Of a stretch of DNA of 64,000 nucleotides, positions 31,942 through 40,719 are shown piece after piece. The position numbers were made by a program, and so were the translations under genes. The notes beneath the pieces were generated by a model. It did not search any database and was not told where the DNA came from. It saw only the letters and a program-made list of their open reading frames with translations. The DNA is taken from positions 372,001-436,000 of the forward strand of contig JAXGYX010000001.1 of assembly GCA_040772065.1 (NCBI GenBank). Reading direction: 5' to 3'. Every line of letters starts with the position of its first letter. Positions within the stretch are counted from its first letter, which is position 1. The DNA comes from JAXGYX01 sp040772065 (GTDB taxonomy: Bacteria; Bacillota; Clostridia; Saccharofermentanales; Fastidiosipilaceae).

Positions 31942-32841
31942 TCACAATCCGGTTTGCTCACGCACATAGGCGCGGGTCCGGAGGGCGACATCCAGGGGAT
32001 TGGCGATATCCGGATCTTGTTCCGCCTCGACCACCATCCAGCCTTCGTAGCTTCTTTCCGCCAATATTTTGAAAATAGCCGGAAAATCAACCATGCCATC
32101 CGGATCTCCGGGAATGGTGAACACACCGGAAGGGATGGAGCGCAGGAAACTACGCCTCTCGTCGCGCACCCGGCGCAGCACATCCGGCCGCACATTTTTC
32201 AGATGGACGTGTTTGATTCGGTCAAAATGTCTGTCTAAAATATCAATCGGATCTTCACCGGAGAAAGTCAAATGGCCGCAATCATAAAGCAAATTGACAT
32301 ATTTGGGATCGGTCAACGCCATGAGTTTGTCGATTTCCTCTGTGGTTTGCACCGTGGTGGTCATGTGGTGGTGATAGATTAATTTCATCCCCATGTCGTC
32401 CGCGATCTTGCCGAGTTTGTTGAGTCCTTGAGATAACTCTTCAAATTGATCATCATTTAGAATGGGCTTTTCCGCGAACGGCGTGTTCCAGCAATGCTGA
32501 ATCGAGAAGCTCTGGTCGGAGGTATTGACAAGCGTGGCGCCGATCGCCTTTAGAAAGTAGCAATGATCGACAAACGCGCGCTCGTTCTTCCAATAAGGAT
32601 CGTTATTCAGATATGTGCTGATCCAGGCGGTGATGGCGGACAGGCCGCGACGCTTAAATTCTTTATTGAGGATCGCCGGATCGCGTGGATACTGACAGCC
32701 GATTTCCGTGCCGACGTAGCCACTCAGCGCGATCTCGCTAATTGTCTGCTTGAACGTGTTGTCCGCGCCCATCTCGGGCATGTCATCTTCGGTCCACCCG
32801 ATTGGGGCGATGCCGATACGAACCTTGTTTTTGTCTAGCAT
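31942..32841 (-). CDS. iolE: Myo-inosose-2 dehydratase-like sugar isomerase/dehydratase
   Basis: TIM-barrel protein of 299 residues of the AP endonuclease 2 family. IAPIGWTEDDMPEMG at the start and TEIGCQYP are diagnostic of IolE, which dehydrates scyllo-inosose in inositol breakdown. Metal-site residues lie in LIYHHHMTT, YDCGHLTFSG, IKHVHLKNV and VVEAEQD. ATG 32841 has AAGGAG about 7 nt upstream. No other iol gene (iolA, B, C, D, G) is visible; instead an RpiB-like isomerase gene lies 99 bp upstream on the same strand. The substrate could therefore be another inositol or sugar derivative. Confidence 0.88.
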   Translation of the reverse strand: MLDKNKVRIGIAPIGWTEDDMPEMGADNTFKQTISEIALSGYVGTEIGCQYPRDPAILNKEFKRRGLSAITAWISTYLNNDPYWKNERAFVDHCYFLKAIGATLVNTSDQSFSIQHCWNTPFAEKPILNDDQFEELSQGLNKLGKIADDMGMKLIYHHHMTTTVQTTEEIDKLMALTDPKYVNLLYDCGHLTFSGEDPIDILDRHFDRIKHVHLKNVRPDVLRRVRDERRSFLRSIPSGVFTIPGDPDGMVDFPAIFKILAERSYEGWMVVEAEQDPDIANPLDVALRTRAYVREQTGL

Positions 32842-32940
32842 AGTCGTTCTCCTTTTTTATTTGATCAAGAAACCATCGCATTATTATTTTAATACATATA
32901 TGAATGTTGGCAAAAGATTTTCAATGCGCGTTCCTTTTCC

Positions 32941-33588
32941 TCAAAAACCTGCTTCAGCGATTTTTTTCTCCACAGCGGCTTTTAGATCGGCGGATTGACA
33001 ATCACTCAGAAACTGTGCGCGGAAGGACTCGCGGCGCAGGACATGTTGCAACATATCTGAATCAATTTGATCGACAATCGTGATCATATCGTTATGCGTG
33101 ATTTTCTTCATGTCATTTAATATTTTTGCGTTGCGTTGTTCCGAAGCGGCGTTTTCAGCAGGATAACCCAGGCCAAATTCTTTGATGAAAAGTTTCTCGA
33201 AGAGATAGCGAATGTTCAGTTCGCCGCCCCAGCCAAATCCCTTCGCGTACGGAAGCGCCAACGCGTTACCGCCATTGACCTGAGTGAATAAAAACGCGTC
33301 TGTTGGATCCTGGGCATGTCCGCACTCAACGCCCGGGAAGGCGTTGCAGGCCAACATCGCGCCTATGCCGGTTCCACAGCCGGTGACTACAAAATCGGCC
33401 GCTCCTCCGTTTAGAACCAACGCGGTCATCAGTCCAACCTCGTTGTACGTAAGATGCTCGTCAGCGGTGTCGAACTGGCCATAGTTGACAACCGTATGTC
33501 CGTGTTCCGCGGCGACGGCGCTCAACACCTGATAGATCAACTCGTTCTTTCCTGATTGGCTGTATTCCATTATCAAAGCGATTTTCAT
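32941..33588 (-). CDS. RpiB/LacA/LacB-family sugar phosphate isomerase
   Basis: Protein of about 215 residues. The fold is that of ribose-5-phosphate isomerase B: NYGQFDTADEHLTYNEVGLMTA near 45-65, and the anion-binding VTGCGTGIG loop near 80. It is longer than RpiB (about 150) because of a C-terminal helical extension (about 140-215). ATG 33588 (MKIALIMEY) follows GGAGG. It is the first gene of a two-gene unit with iolE and lies under a 16-bp palindrome at 33623. It probably isomerises a sugar phosphate in the same catabolic route; the substrate is unknown. Confidence 0.82.
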   Translation of the reverse strand: MKIALIMEYSQSGKNELIYQVLSAVAAEHGHTVVNYGQFDTADEHLTYNEVGLMTALVLNGGAADFVVTGCGTGIGAMLACNAFPGVECGHAQDPTDAFLFTQVNGGNALALPYAKGFGWGGELNIRYLFEKLFIKEFGLGYPAENAASEQRNAKILNDMKKITHNDMITIVDQIDSDMLQHVLRRESFRAQFLSDCQSADLKAAVEKKIAEAGF

Positions 33589-33604
33589 ATGAACCTCCAA
33601 TATA

Positions 33605-33638
33605 AATGTGCACAATATTACCAAACTGTATACAGTTT
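33605..33638. promoter_or_regulatory. Perfect 16-bp palindrome, candidate operator
   Basis: AAACTGTATACAGTTT at 33623-33638 is a perfect palindrome 35 bp upstream of the RpiB-like start and 90 bp before the divergent aldolase gene. The core resembles GntR-family operators (TGTATACA type). Next to it, AATGTGCACAATAT at 33605-33618 is repeated exactly at 24350-24363. Confidence 0.6.
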
Positions 33639-33728
33639 AGCATATGAATCCTATGATTGCTATTATTTCGTATAATAAACTAGCTAGCGAAAAACCGACC
33701 ATCTTGAATACGAAATGAGGAATTCAAC

Positions 33729-34826
33729 ATGAAGCTGTCTTATGAAAATGATTATAGTGAGGGCTGTCTTCCGGAAATATTAGATTGCTTATGTAAAACT
33801 AATTTTGAACAGACATCCGGCTATGGCATCGATCATTACACAGAATCCGCCGCCCGGAGGATCGCGATGGAGCTGGATGTTGAACGCTCGTCGATTGATG
33901 TTTTTTTCACTACCGGAGGAACGTTGGCGAACGCGGCGGTTGTCACCCACCTGCTGCGACCGCACCAAGGTGTGTTGTCGGCGGCCTGTGGGCATATCAA
34001 TCACCACGAAAGTGGAGCGATTGAAGCCGGGGGGCATAAAATTCTGGAAATCCATTCGGATCCTCACTCCGGAATAATTGACACTGATTGTCTGGCGACC
34101 TATTTGAGCGAGTTTTGGTCTGAGCCCACCCGCGAGCACATGGTGCAGCCGGGTATGATTTATCTGTCCAATCTGAATGAGCAAGGGTCGTTTTATAGCG
34201 CCGTTGAATTGGATAGAATCCGCACGATCGCCGATCGCCATGATTTGCCGATCTATATGGACGGAGCGCGGTTGGGAACGGCCTTGGTGGCGGCGGGCGA
34301 TGGATTGCGCATGAAGGATCTGCCACGGCTGGTTGACGTGTTCACGATTGGCGGAACGAAAATGGGCGCGCTGTTTGGTGAGGCGATTGTGTTTACCGGC
34401 CGCAAGCCTTCTGCGAATTACGTAAAGGACTTTTACTGGACACTAAAACAAAAAGGTGGACGTTTGGCGAAAGGGCGACTGCTGGGTCTGCAGTTTGACC
34501 GTCTATTTACCGACGGACTGTATTTCGCGGCGGCCGCGCACGCGAATGAGCAGGCGGAAAAATTGCGTGTGGGATTTCGTCAAAGACAAATTCCTTTGTG
34601 GGTGGATAACGCGGGAAATCAGGTGTTCGTAATTCTGACACCGGAACAGGAACAACATATGGCTCAAACCTTTAAGTTTGAAAGATGGAGCATACCGTCA
34701 GCGGAGGAACTATTGGCCTTTGGTTTGCATGGGCCCCATCACCTTGTTCGTCTATGCACATCATTCGCGACCGCCTCGGATCAGGCGAACCGATGGTTTG
34801 AGGTTTGGGATCAACCGCGGGTATAG
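33729..34826 (+). CDS. ltaE: Low-specificity L-threonine aldolase / beta-eliminating lyase family
   Basis: PLP enzyme of 365 residues that cleaves L-threonine or allo-threonine to glycine and acetaldehyde. Family marks are NDYSEGCLPEIL at the start (the aldolase family begins with SD), FTTGGTLANAAVV, the cofactor-side IYLSNLNEQGS, YMDGARLGTAL, and the Schiff-base lysine about 211 in IGGTKMGALFGEA. ATG 33729 follows GAGG. It stands alone, divergent from the iolE unit. Related lyases (PF01212) are hard to tell apart; serine or threonine as substrate is inferred. Confidence 0.86.
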   Translation: MKLSYENDYSEGCLPEILDCLCKTNFEQTSGYGIDHYTESAARRIAMELDVERSSIDVFFTTGGTLANAAVVTHLLRPHQGVLSAACGHINHHESGAIEAGGHKILEIHSDPHSGIIDTDCLATYLSEFWSEPTREHMVQPGMIYLSNLNEQGSFYSAVELDRIRTIADRHDLPIYMDGARLGTALVAAGDGLRMKDLPRLVDVFTIGGTKMGALFGEAIVFTGRKPSANYVKDFYWTLKQKGGRLAKGRLLGLQFDRLFTDGLYFAAAAHANEQAEKLRVGFRQRQIPLWVDNAGNQVFVILTPEQEQHMAQTFKFERWSIPSAEELLAFGLHGPHHLVRLCTSFATASDQANRWFEVWDQPRV

Positions 34827-34924
34827 GTCACGACTAAAACAATGGGTCGTCGGGTGTGCGATGTCCGGTCGACCGAATCCGGGCGATATCTTTGTCTCGA
34901 AGCGTGTCGTTCGCCCCCGATCAT

Positions 34925-35140
34925 TTATTCGATGTCTTTAAAAAACGCTGACAACGGAATCTCGAACGCCTTGCAAATCTGAATCAGTTTGTGGACTGTT
35001 ATGTTTGAGTTGCCTTTTTCGATATCGTGGATGTAGGTTCGATTGATCTTTGAGCGAAAGGCAAGTTCGAGTCCGGTCATTTCCAAACTTTCTCTGATTT
35101 CTTTTACGTGTTTTCCAATTATCGAGGCGTTAGGGTACAT
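34925..35140 (-). CDS. Small XRE-type DNA-binding regulator
   Basis: Protein of 71 residues consisting of one Cro/C1-type helix-turn-helix: IGKHVKEIRESLEMTG, LELAFRSKINRTYIHDIEKG, then NSNITVHKLIQICKAF. There is no effector domain. ATG 35140 is preferred because AAGGAG is 7 nt upstream; ATG 35146 would be one base from it. Its promoter region contains two palindromes (35185-35195 and 35208-35235), which are probably its own operators. Targets beyond itself are unknown. Confidence 0.85.
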   Translation of the reverse strand: MYPNASIIGKHVKEIRESLEMTGLELAFRSKINRTYIHDIEKGNSNITVHKLIQICKAFEIPLSAFFKDIE

Positions 35141-35184
35141 AGACATTCTCCTTTCAAATTAACAATCTTATATTCGATTAGTAT

Positions 35185-35235
35185 GAATAATATTCGTATT
35201 ATCCGATATATTATTAGTAAAATTGCTAATAATAT
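35185..35235. promoter_or_regulatory. Palindromes in the XRE/hflX divergent region
   Basis: GAATAATATTC at 35185-35195 is a perfect 11-bp palindrome. ATATTATTAG at 35208-35217 is repeated inverted as CTAATAATAT at 35226-35235, 8 nt apart. They lie 45-95 bp upstream of the XRE gene and could be autoregulatory operators. Bases 35236-35407 hold no gene. Confidence 0.5.
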
Positions 35236-35407
35236 AGCATAATTATGAAAATTAATCTTTAAATTTTTAAATGATCAAAATCGCCGACAACCTGATTGGG
35301 CCGGATAAGGAAAGTTTGACCATGGTCGATAAGATCACATGTTAAAATTGAAATTATGTTATCCTCTTAACTAATGTAAAGGAAAACGAACGGAATGGGT
35401 GGTCAAT

Positions 35408-36556
35408 ATGTTTGAACCGGGAGACGGTGAGAAGGAACGGGCGATCATAATGGGGATCTCCCTCGGCGACGAAAACAGTCGCGCGGAATCGGAACACTCT
35501 TTGGACGAGCTCGCTTCATTGGCGGAATCTTGTGGCGCCATCGTGGTCGGACGAGCGATTCAGCATAGAGACCGACCGGTCGCCTCCACCTATTTTGGCA
35601 AGGGAAAACTGGAGGAAGTCAAAGAGGCCGCCCACGCTCTGGATGCGAATTTGCTGATCTCGGATGATGAGCTCAGCGGTTCCCAATTAAGGAATATCGA
35701 AAAACTCACCGGGCTGCGCACGATCGACCGCACAATGTTGATATTGGATATTTTCGCGAACCGCGCGGTGACGCGGGAGGGCAAATGGGAAGTTGAACTG
35801 GCTCAGTACCAATATAAATTGCCACGGCTGCACCAGGAAATTGGTGAACTGTCCCGGCTGGGTGGAGGGATTGGGACCAGGGGTCCCGGTGAGACCAAGC
35901 TGGAGTCGGATCGCCGATATATTCGTCAGCGGATCTCAACCTTACGTAAAAACTTGTCCGATGTCTCGGAACATCGAAGCAGACTGCGCTCTTCACGGAG
36001 CAAGAGAGGGACGATCTCTGTGGCGGTAGTTGGCTACACCAACGCCGGAAAATCCACGTTAATAAATAAACTGTGTGAAACCGATCTATACGCGGCGGAC
36101 AAAGTGTTTGCCACGCTGGACTCCAGTGTGCGCAAACTGTGGCTTCCGGGCAACTCGCGAAGGAAGCTGGACACGGTTTTAATTGACACGATCGGCTTCA
36201 TCAATAAGCTGCCTCATCAGCTGATCGATTCGTTCAAGTCGACGCTGGATGAGACTGTCCATGCGGATCTGATCATGCTGGTGGTCGATGGAGCTGACCC
36301 ATCCGCCGCACTGAAGCTGCAGACCACGTTGGAACTGTTGGATGAGTTGAAGGCAGGACATATTCCAAGGGTGACGATTGTCAATAAAACAGATAGAATT
36401 AACGAAAGTGACATAGCGCCGGAAATTTTCGCGTTGGGCAGAAGTGATCGACGGCTGCCGGTATTTCCGGTGTCTGCCAAAACGGGCAAAGGATTGCAGA
36501 ATCTGCTGTCATCGCTGGACGCGTTTCTTGATGAGTTGATTGTCGAGACGGTCTGA
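35408..36556 (+). CDS. hflX: Ribosome-associated GTPase HflX
   Basis: GTPase of about 382 residues that splits stalled or idle ribosomes. The N-terminal HflX domain shows TYFGKGKLEEVKEAA and the glycine-rich linker LGGGIGTRGPGETKLE. The G domain has G1 GYTNAGKST, G3 DTIGFINKLP, G4 NKTD and G5 SAKTGKG. ATG 35408 is preferred with GGGTGG upstream; GTG 35399 is in frame. A methyltransferase gene follows 40 bp later. Normal length and all motifs intact. Confidence 0.94.
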   Translation: MFEPGDGEKERAIIMGISLGDENSRAESEHSLDELASLAESCGAIVVGRAIQHRDRPVASTYFGKGKLEEVKEAAHALDANLLISDDELSGSQLRNIEKLTGLRTIDRTMLILDIFANRAVTREGKWEVELAQYQYKLPRLHQEIGELSRLGGGIGTRGPGETKLESDRRYIRQRISTLRKNLSDVSEHRSRLRSSRSKRGTISVAVVGYTNAGKSTLINKLCETDLYAADKVFATLDSSVRKLWLPGNSRRKLDTVLIDTIGFINKLPHQLIDSFKSTLDETVHADLIMLVVDGADPSAALKLQTTLELLDELKAGHIPRVTIVNKTDRINESDIAPEIFALGRSDRRLPVFPVSAKTGKGLQNLLSSLDAFLDELIVETV

Positions 36557-36596
36557 CGGCGCACACATTTTGGACAGGAAAGAGAAGAATCAGAGT

Positions 36597-37835
36597 ATGA
36601 ATATTGTAATACCTTCATTGTTGGGCGTGGAAGCCATTATTTCAAAAGAATTGCAGGAAATGGGCTACGATAAAGACCGCATAACGGTCTATGATGGTCA
36701 AGTTTACCTGGAAGTCGATGATACCGGCGAGGCGCTGTCTGAGGCAGTGGCGAACATCAATCTTAACCTACGTACCGGTGAGCGCGTACAAATCGAGGCG
36801 GGGGTGTTTCCCGCCAAAACATTTGACGAGCTGTACGATGGTGTGCGCGAGCTGGATTGGGAAAACTGGATACCGCAAGGATGGGCGATCCATGTCAGAG
36901 GTTATTCGCGAAAGTCTGAATTGTTCGGAATTCCGGCCTGTCAGCGAACAATCAAAAAAGGTATCATCGAACGATTGCTTTCACGGAGCGGCAATTCAAT
37001 CGGCGGTGTTGTTCCCGAAGATCCTGATTTGGGCATTATGCGCATTCAGTTTTCAATTCTTCAAGATGTCGTTCATTTTTTGGTCGACACATCCGGAGAA
37101 AGTCTTCATAAAAGAGGCTATCGCCCTGTATCGAACTTCGCGCCATTGAAAGAGACATTGGCCGCCGCCATGCTTAAAATCATGCTCTGGGAGCCGTTCT
37201 CGGACGAGGCTTTGCTTGACCCATTCTGTGGCTCGGGAACCATCCCGATTGAAGCTGCGATGCTCGCCGCCAATGTGCCCCCCGGACTCAACCGTCGTTT
37301 CGCAGCGGAGCAATATCCGTTTCTTGATACCTCCGCTTTCGAAAGAGCTCGAGAAAAAGGTAGAGACGAGATGGATACCGCTGCGCCGGACAACCCGTTT
37401 ATTTTCGCTTCAGATATTGACAAAGATGCCATCTCGCTCGCGGTGGAGAACGCGACCCGAGTCAATGTCCGTGAGTTCATCAGCTTTTCCAGAAGAGACG
37501 CCAACCGCATTTCAGGCCGAGATTGGTTAAGTTCACATCCGGAATTCAAACGCTGTCTGGTTATCGGCAACCCACCTTATGGCGAACGAATGGGGGATGA
37601 GGAAGAGGTGTCTGCGATACACAAAGCGCTCGGTGAGAATTTCTTTACCAATGGTGGCTTGCAGTTCGGTGTCAGGTTGGGAATCATAACATCCAACAAT
37701 GACTTTGAGTCGGAAATTGGTGTGCGGGCAGATCGCAGGCGAAAACTGTATAATGGTATGATTAGATGCCAATTTTATCAATACTATCGTCATCCTCGGC
37801 GACCGTCCGCTGCGGACAACACGCGCAGACTTTAA
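36597..37835 (+). CDS. THUMP-domain class I rRNA methyltransferase (RlmL/RlmK family)
   Basis: SAM-dependent methyltransferase of about 412 residues. An N-terminal THUMP/ferredoxin-like region (about 1-150) ends before KRGYRPVSNFAPLKETLAA. The catalytic half has the SAM site LLDPFCGSGTIPIEAA, the acidic end SDIDKDAIS, and the target-base motif IGNPPYGERM (NPPY, guanine N2-type). ATG 36597 is chosen; the frame is open from 36540 inside hflX. The Bacillota homologue YpsC modifies 23S rRNA; the exact position is inferred only. Confidence 0.9.
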   Translation: MNIVIPSLLGVEAIISKELQEMGYDKDRITVYDGQVYLEVDDTGEALSEAVANINLNLRTGERVQIEAGVFPAKTFDELYDGVRELDWENWIPQGWAIHVRGYSRKSELFGIPACQRTIKKGIIERLLSRSGNSIGGVVPEDPDLGIMRIQFSILQDVVHFLVDTSGESLHKRGYRPVSNFAPLKETLAAAMLKIMLWEPFSDEALLDPFCGSGTIPIEAAMLAANVPPGLNRRFAAEQYPFLDTSAFERAREKGRDEMDTAAPDNPFIFASDIDKDAISLAVENATRVNVREFISFSRRDANRISGRDWLSSHPEFKRCLVIGNPPYGERMGDEEEVSAIHKALGENFFTNGGLQFGVRLGIITSNNDFESEIGVRADRRRKLYNGMIRCQFYQYYRHPRRPSAADNTRRL

Positions 37836-37856
37836 GTCTGCCACCGGAGAAAATGA

Positions 37857-38606
37857 ATGAAGGCAATCATACTCGCTGCTGGATATGCAGATAAGCTTTA
37901 CCCCTTGACGAAAGATCAACCCAAAGCTTTGCTTCCTGTGATCGGACGTCCGATCATAAACTACCTGATCGATGAAATTGAGAAAATTCAGGAAATTGAT
38001 GAAGTGTTTGTTGTCACAAATGATGAGTTTGAAGACCACTTCATCCGTTGGGAAGAAGAGTATCAATTTCGGTCGGGGCTGAAGATCACGATTGTAAGCA
38101 ATGGGACAGTTAGCGAGGAAAACCGCCACGGAGCGGTCGCTGATTTGGGCTACTGCATCAATAAATGTGAAATCCGGGACGATGTCCTGGTTGTCGCCGG
38201 TGATACTTTGATCCGGTTTGATTTGACTAAGGTGTTGAAGGATTACCTTGTGCTTGGTACCGATGTGGTATGCGGCCAGCGAGCCAAAAGCGGTATGGAT
38301 CTGAGTAGATTCGCGATCGCGAAGACAGATCCGGATCATTTTATAACTGAACTTGAAGAGAAACCCGCCAAACCAAAATCAAATCTGATTATCTATGGGC
38401 TTTATTTCTTCGAGCGATCCACCTTGCCCATGGTGGATGAATATCTGCTCAATCTGCATTCGCCGGAATATCTGGGCAACTTTCTTGAATGGCTGCATAT
38501 AAGAAAACCATTGTATGTGCACGTTCCGGACGGCGACTGTATTGACATTGATACCCTTACAGACTATGCGGACGCTCAGCTTAAATTTAGCAATCAGGAA
38601 GAATAG
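37857..38606 (+). CDS. Nucleotidyltransferase (sugar-1-phosphate NTP transferase family)
   Basis: Enzyme of 249 residues of the NTP_transferase family, which links a nucleotide to a sugar- or choline-phosphate. The signature MKAIILAAGYADKLYPLT with KPKALLPV-like KALLPVIGRP is present, but the usual GxGTRL loop reads GYADKL. The metal-binding Asp lies in LVVAGDTLIRFD, and ELEEKPAKPKSN fits the family. The C-terminus is short. It sits between a methyltransferase and proA without sugar genes. The sugar partner is unknown. Confidence 0.83.
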   Translation: MKAIILAAGYADKLYPLTKDQPKALLPVIGRPIINYLIDEIEKIQEIDEVFVVTNDEFEDHFIRWEEEYQFRSGLKITIVSNGTVSEENRHGAVADLGYCINKCEIRDDVLVVAGDTLIRFDLTKVLKDYLVLGTDVVCGQRAKSGMDLSRFAIAKTDPDHFITELEEKPAKPKSNLIIYGLYFFERSTLPMVDEYLLNLHSPEYLGNFLEWLHIRKPLYVHVPDGDCIDIDTLTDYADAQLKFSNQEE

Positions 38607-38660
38607 TGTGAAGGCTTTTCCGTCTGCGGGAATAACCACATTTGATCAGGGAGGACAGTA

Positions 38661-39956
38661 ATGACCAATATTCTAACCATGGCCAAACAAGCAAGACACG
38701 CTTCGATCCCTCTTTCAGTAATGAAAGGCGAAGAAAAGAACACCGCTTTGCAGGCGATCCGTCAAGCGTTGATCGATCACAAAGACCGTGTTTTTTCAGC
38801 CAACCAAACTGATCTTGAACGTGCCAAAGCTGAACGACTGGCGGCGCCGTTAATCGGCCGCCTGACCTTTGACGAACACAAACTGGCCGATGTGACCGAT
38901 GGAATTCAGCAGTTGCTTCAACTGGACGATCCTGTGGGAAGCACATCCATGTCCACCGAATTGGCCGAAGGCTTGGAGCTCTATAAAGTCAGTTCTCCAA
39001 TTGGTGTCATCGGCGTTATTTTTGAATCGAGACCGGACGCTTTGGTTCAAATTTCCACACTCTGCCTGAAAAGCGGAAATGCCGTTTTGTTGAAAGGAGG
39101 GAGCGAGGCGAAAGAGACCAATCGAGTGTTGACTCAGATCATCGCGGACGCCTCCATCGCCGCCGGATGTCCGCAAAACTGGATCAGTCTGCTGGAAAGT
39201 CACGAGGATGTGGATGGACTGTTAACCTGTGATCAGGACGTCGACCTTTTGATTCCAAGGGGTTCCAATGAATTTGTGCAATACATTATGACTCATACCC
39301 GTATTCCTGTTTTGGGTCATGCGGATGGCGTCTGTCATTCTTATGTAGACAAAGCGGCTGATTTAGACATGGCGATCCGAGTGTTGGTCGATGCGAAAAC
39401 TCAATATGTCTCGGTCTGCAACGCGACCGAGATGATGCTGTTGCATAAGGACCTCCCCAATGAGTGGGTTTTGCGCCTGGTCGACGCACTGAAAAAGAAA
39501 AATGTGAGGATTTTCGGAGACGAGAGAATTGTTGAGTTGATTGGTTGCGAGCCCATTTTTGAGTACCACCATGAATATTTGGACTATGCCGTGTCCATGC
39601 GTTTTGTCGATAGCCTGGAAGCGGCGGTCGACCATATCAATGAGTTTGGTTCGGGTCACACAGAGGCGATCTTGACCATGGATGACCGGACAGCCAAATA
39701 CTTCATGTCGCATGTCGATGCGGGCAATGTCTTTTGGAATTGCTCGACCCGGTTCAGCGACGGATTCCGCTATGGATTTGGCGCCGAGGTGGGCGTTTCC
39801 ACCTCGAAAATTCACGCTCGAGGTCCGGTGGGTCTGGACGGACTGGTAACGTATAAATACAAATTGTTTGGGCATGGTGACATAGTGGGCGATTTTAGTT
39901 CGGGAGAACGCTCGTTCACACACAAAAAACTGAATCGGTTGTCGCCGTTTGACTAG
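38661..39956 (+). CDS. proA: Gamma-glutamyl phosphate reductase
   Basis: NADPH-dependent enzyme of 431 residues that reduces gamma-glutamyl phosphate to the semialdehyde in proline synthesis. Marks: VSSPIGVIGVIFESRPDAL near 110-128, LKSGNAVLLKGGSEA, the catalytic cysteine region with VCNATEMMLLH, and the C-terminal GRGPVGLDGL-type ARGPVGLDGLVTYKY. ATG 38661 follows GGAGG. ProB (glutamate kinase) is absent from the window, although the two are usually adjacent. A short hairpin (GCGAAC/GTTCGC) lies after the stop. Confidence 0.94.
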   Translation: MTNILTMAKQARHASIPLSVMKGEEKNTALQAIRQALIDHKDRVFSANQTDLERAKAERLAAPLIGRLTFDEHKLADVTDGIQQLLQLDDPVGSTSMSTELAEGLELYKVSSPIGVIGVIFESRPDALVQISTLCLKSGNAVLLKGGSEAKETNRVLTQIIADASIAAGCPQNWISLLESHEDVDGLLTCDQDVDLLIPRGSNEFVQYIMTHTRIPVLGHADGVCHSYVDKAADLDMAIRVLVDAKTQYVSVCNATEMMLLHKDLPNEWVLRLVDALKKKNVRIFGDERIVELIGCEPIFEYHHEYLDYAVSMRFVDSLEAAVDHINEFGSGHTEAILTMDDRTAKYFMSHVDAGNVFWNCSTRFSDGFRYGFGAEVGVSTSKIHARGPVGLDGLVTYKYKLFGHGDIVGDFSSGERSFTHKKLNRLSPFD

Positions 39957-40083
39957 TCGCCCGCGAACATACGGTTCGCAGAACAATACAAAAAGAAGAA
40001 CGCTTAATATATGATATAACGATAGAGGATACCGTCAATGATCGACCTTGGAAGATCATCGGTTGTGGAGGAAGTCAGACTAT

Positions 40084-40713
40084 ATGGAAAACGTTTTTAT
40101 TTTTGATCATCCGCTCATTCAACACAAAATTTCTTTGATGCGGGACAAGCACACGATCACAAAAGAATTTAGGGAGCTGGCTTCTGAGATCGCCATGCTG
40201 ATGGCGTATGAGGTCACGCGTGATCTTCCTCTCAAGGAAATAGAGGTCGAGACACCAATCGCGATCGCCAAGACAAAGGTGTTGGCCGGTAAAAAACTGG
40301 CTTTGGTGCCCATTTTGCGAGCGGGACTGGGCATGGTGGATGGAATGCTGAGCCTGATTCCGATGGCGAAGGTGGGACATATCGGTCTCTACCGCGACCC
40401 GGTCAGCCTGGAACCCGTTGAATACTATTGCAAGCTCCCTGAAGATAGCGCGGAACGCGAAGTGATTGTGCTTGATCCGATGCTCGCCACAGGAGGTTCG
40501 GCTGTGGAGGCGGTTTCCTTTCTGAAACAACGTGGGATTAAAAACATCAAGTTTATGTGCCTGATAGCGGGTCGCCCGGGTGTCGACGCCCTCCACGCGG
40601 CTCACCCGGATGTAACAATTTATTGCGCCTCATTGGACGATAAGCTGGATGATCATGGCTACATCATTCCGGGGCTGGGCGATGCGGGCGACCGATTGTT
40701 CGGAACCAAATAA
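40084..40713 (+). CDS. upp: Uracil phosphoribosyltransferase
   Basis: Enzyme of 209 residues that makes UMP from uracil and PRPP. Family marks: [14 protein letters not shown] at the start, [14 protein letters not shown], the PRPP loop [14 protein letters not shown], and the uracil-site [29 protein letters not shown] 40084 is used; GGAGG lies about 12 nt upstream, which is long. It would salvage the base imported by the permease at 11,390. It ends 6 bp from the stop of the convergent FHA gene. Confidence 0.95.
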   Translation: MENVFIFDHPLIQHKISLMRDKHTITKEFRELASEIAMLMAYEVTRDLPLKEIEVETPIAIAKTKVLAGKKLALVPILRAGLGMVDGMLSLIPMAKVGHIGLYRDPVSLEPVEYYCKLPEDSAEREVIVLDPMLATGGSAVEAVSFLKQRGIKNIKFMCLIAGRPGVDALHAAHPDVTIYCASLDDKLDDHGYIIPGLGDAGDRLFGTK

Positions 40714-40719
40714 ATCGTT

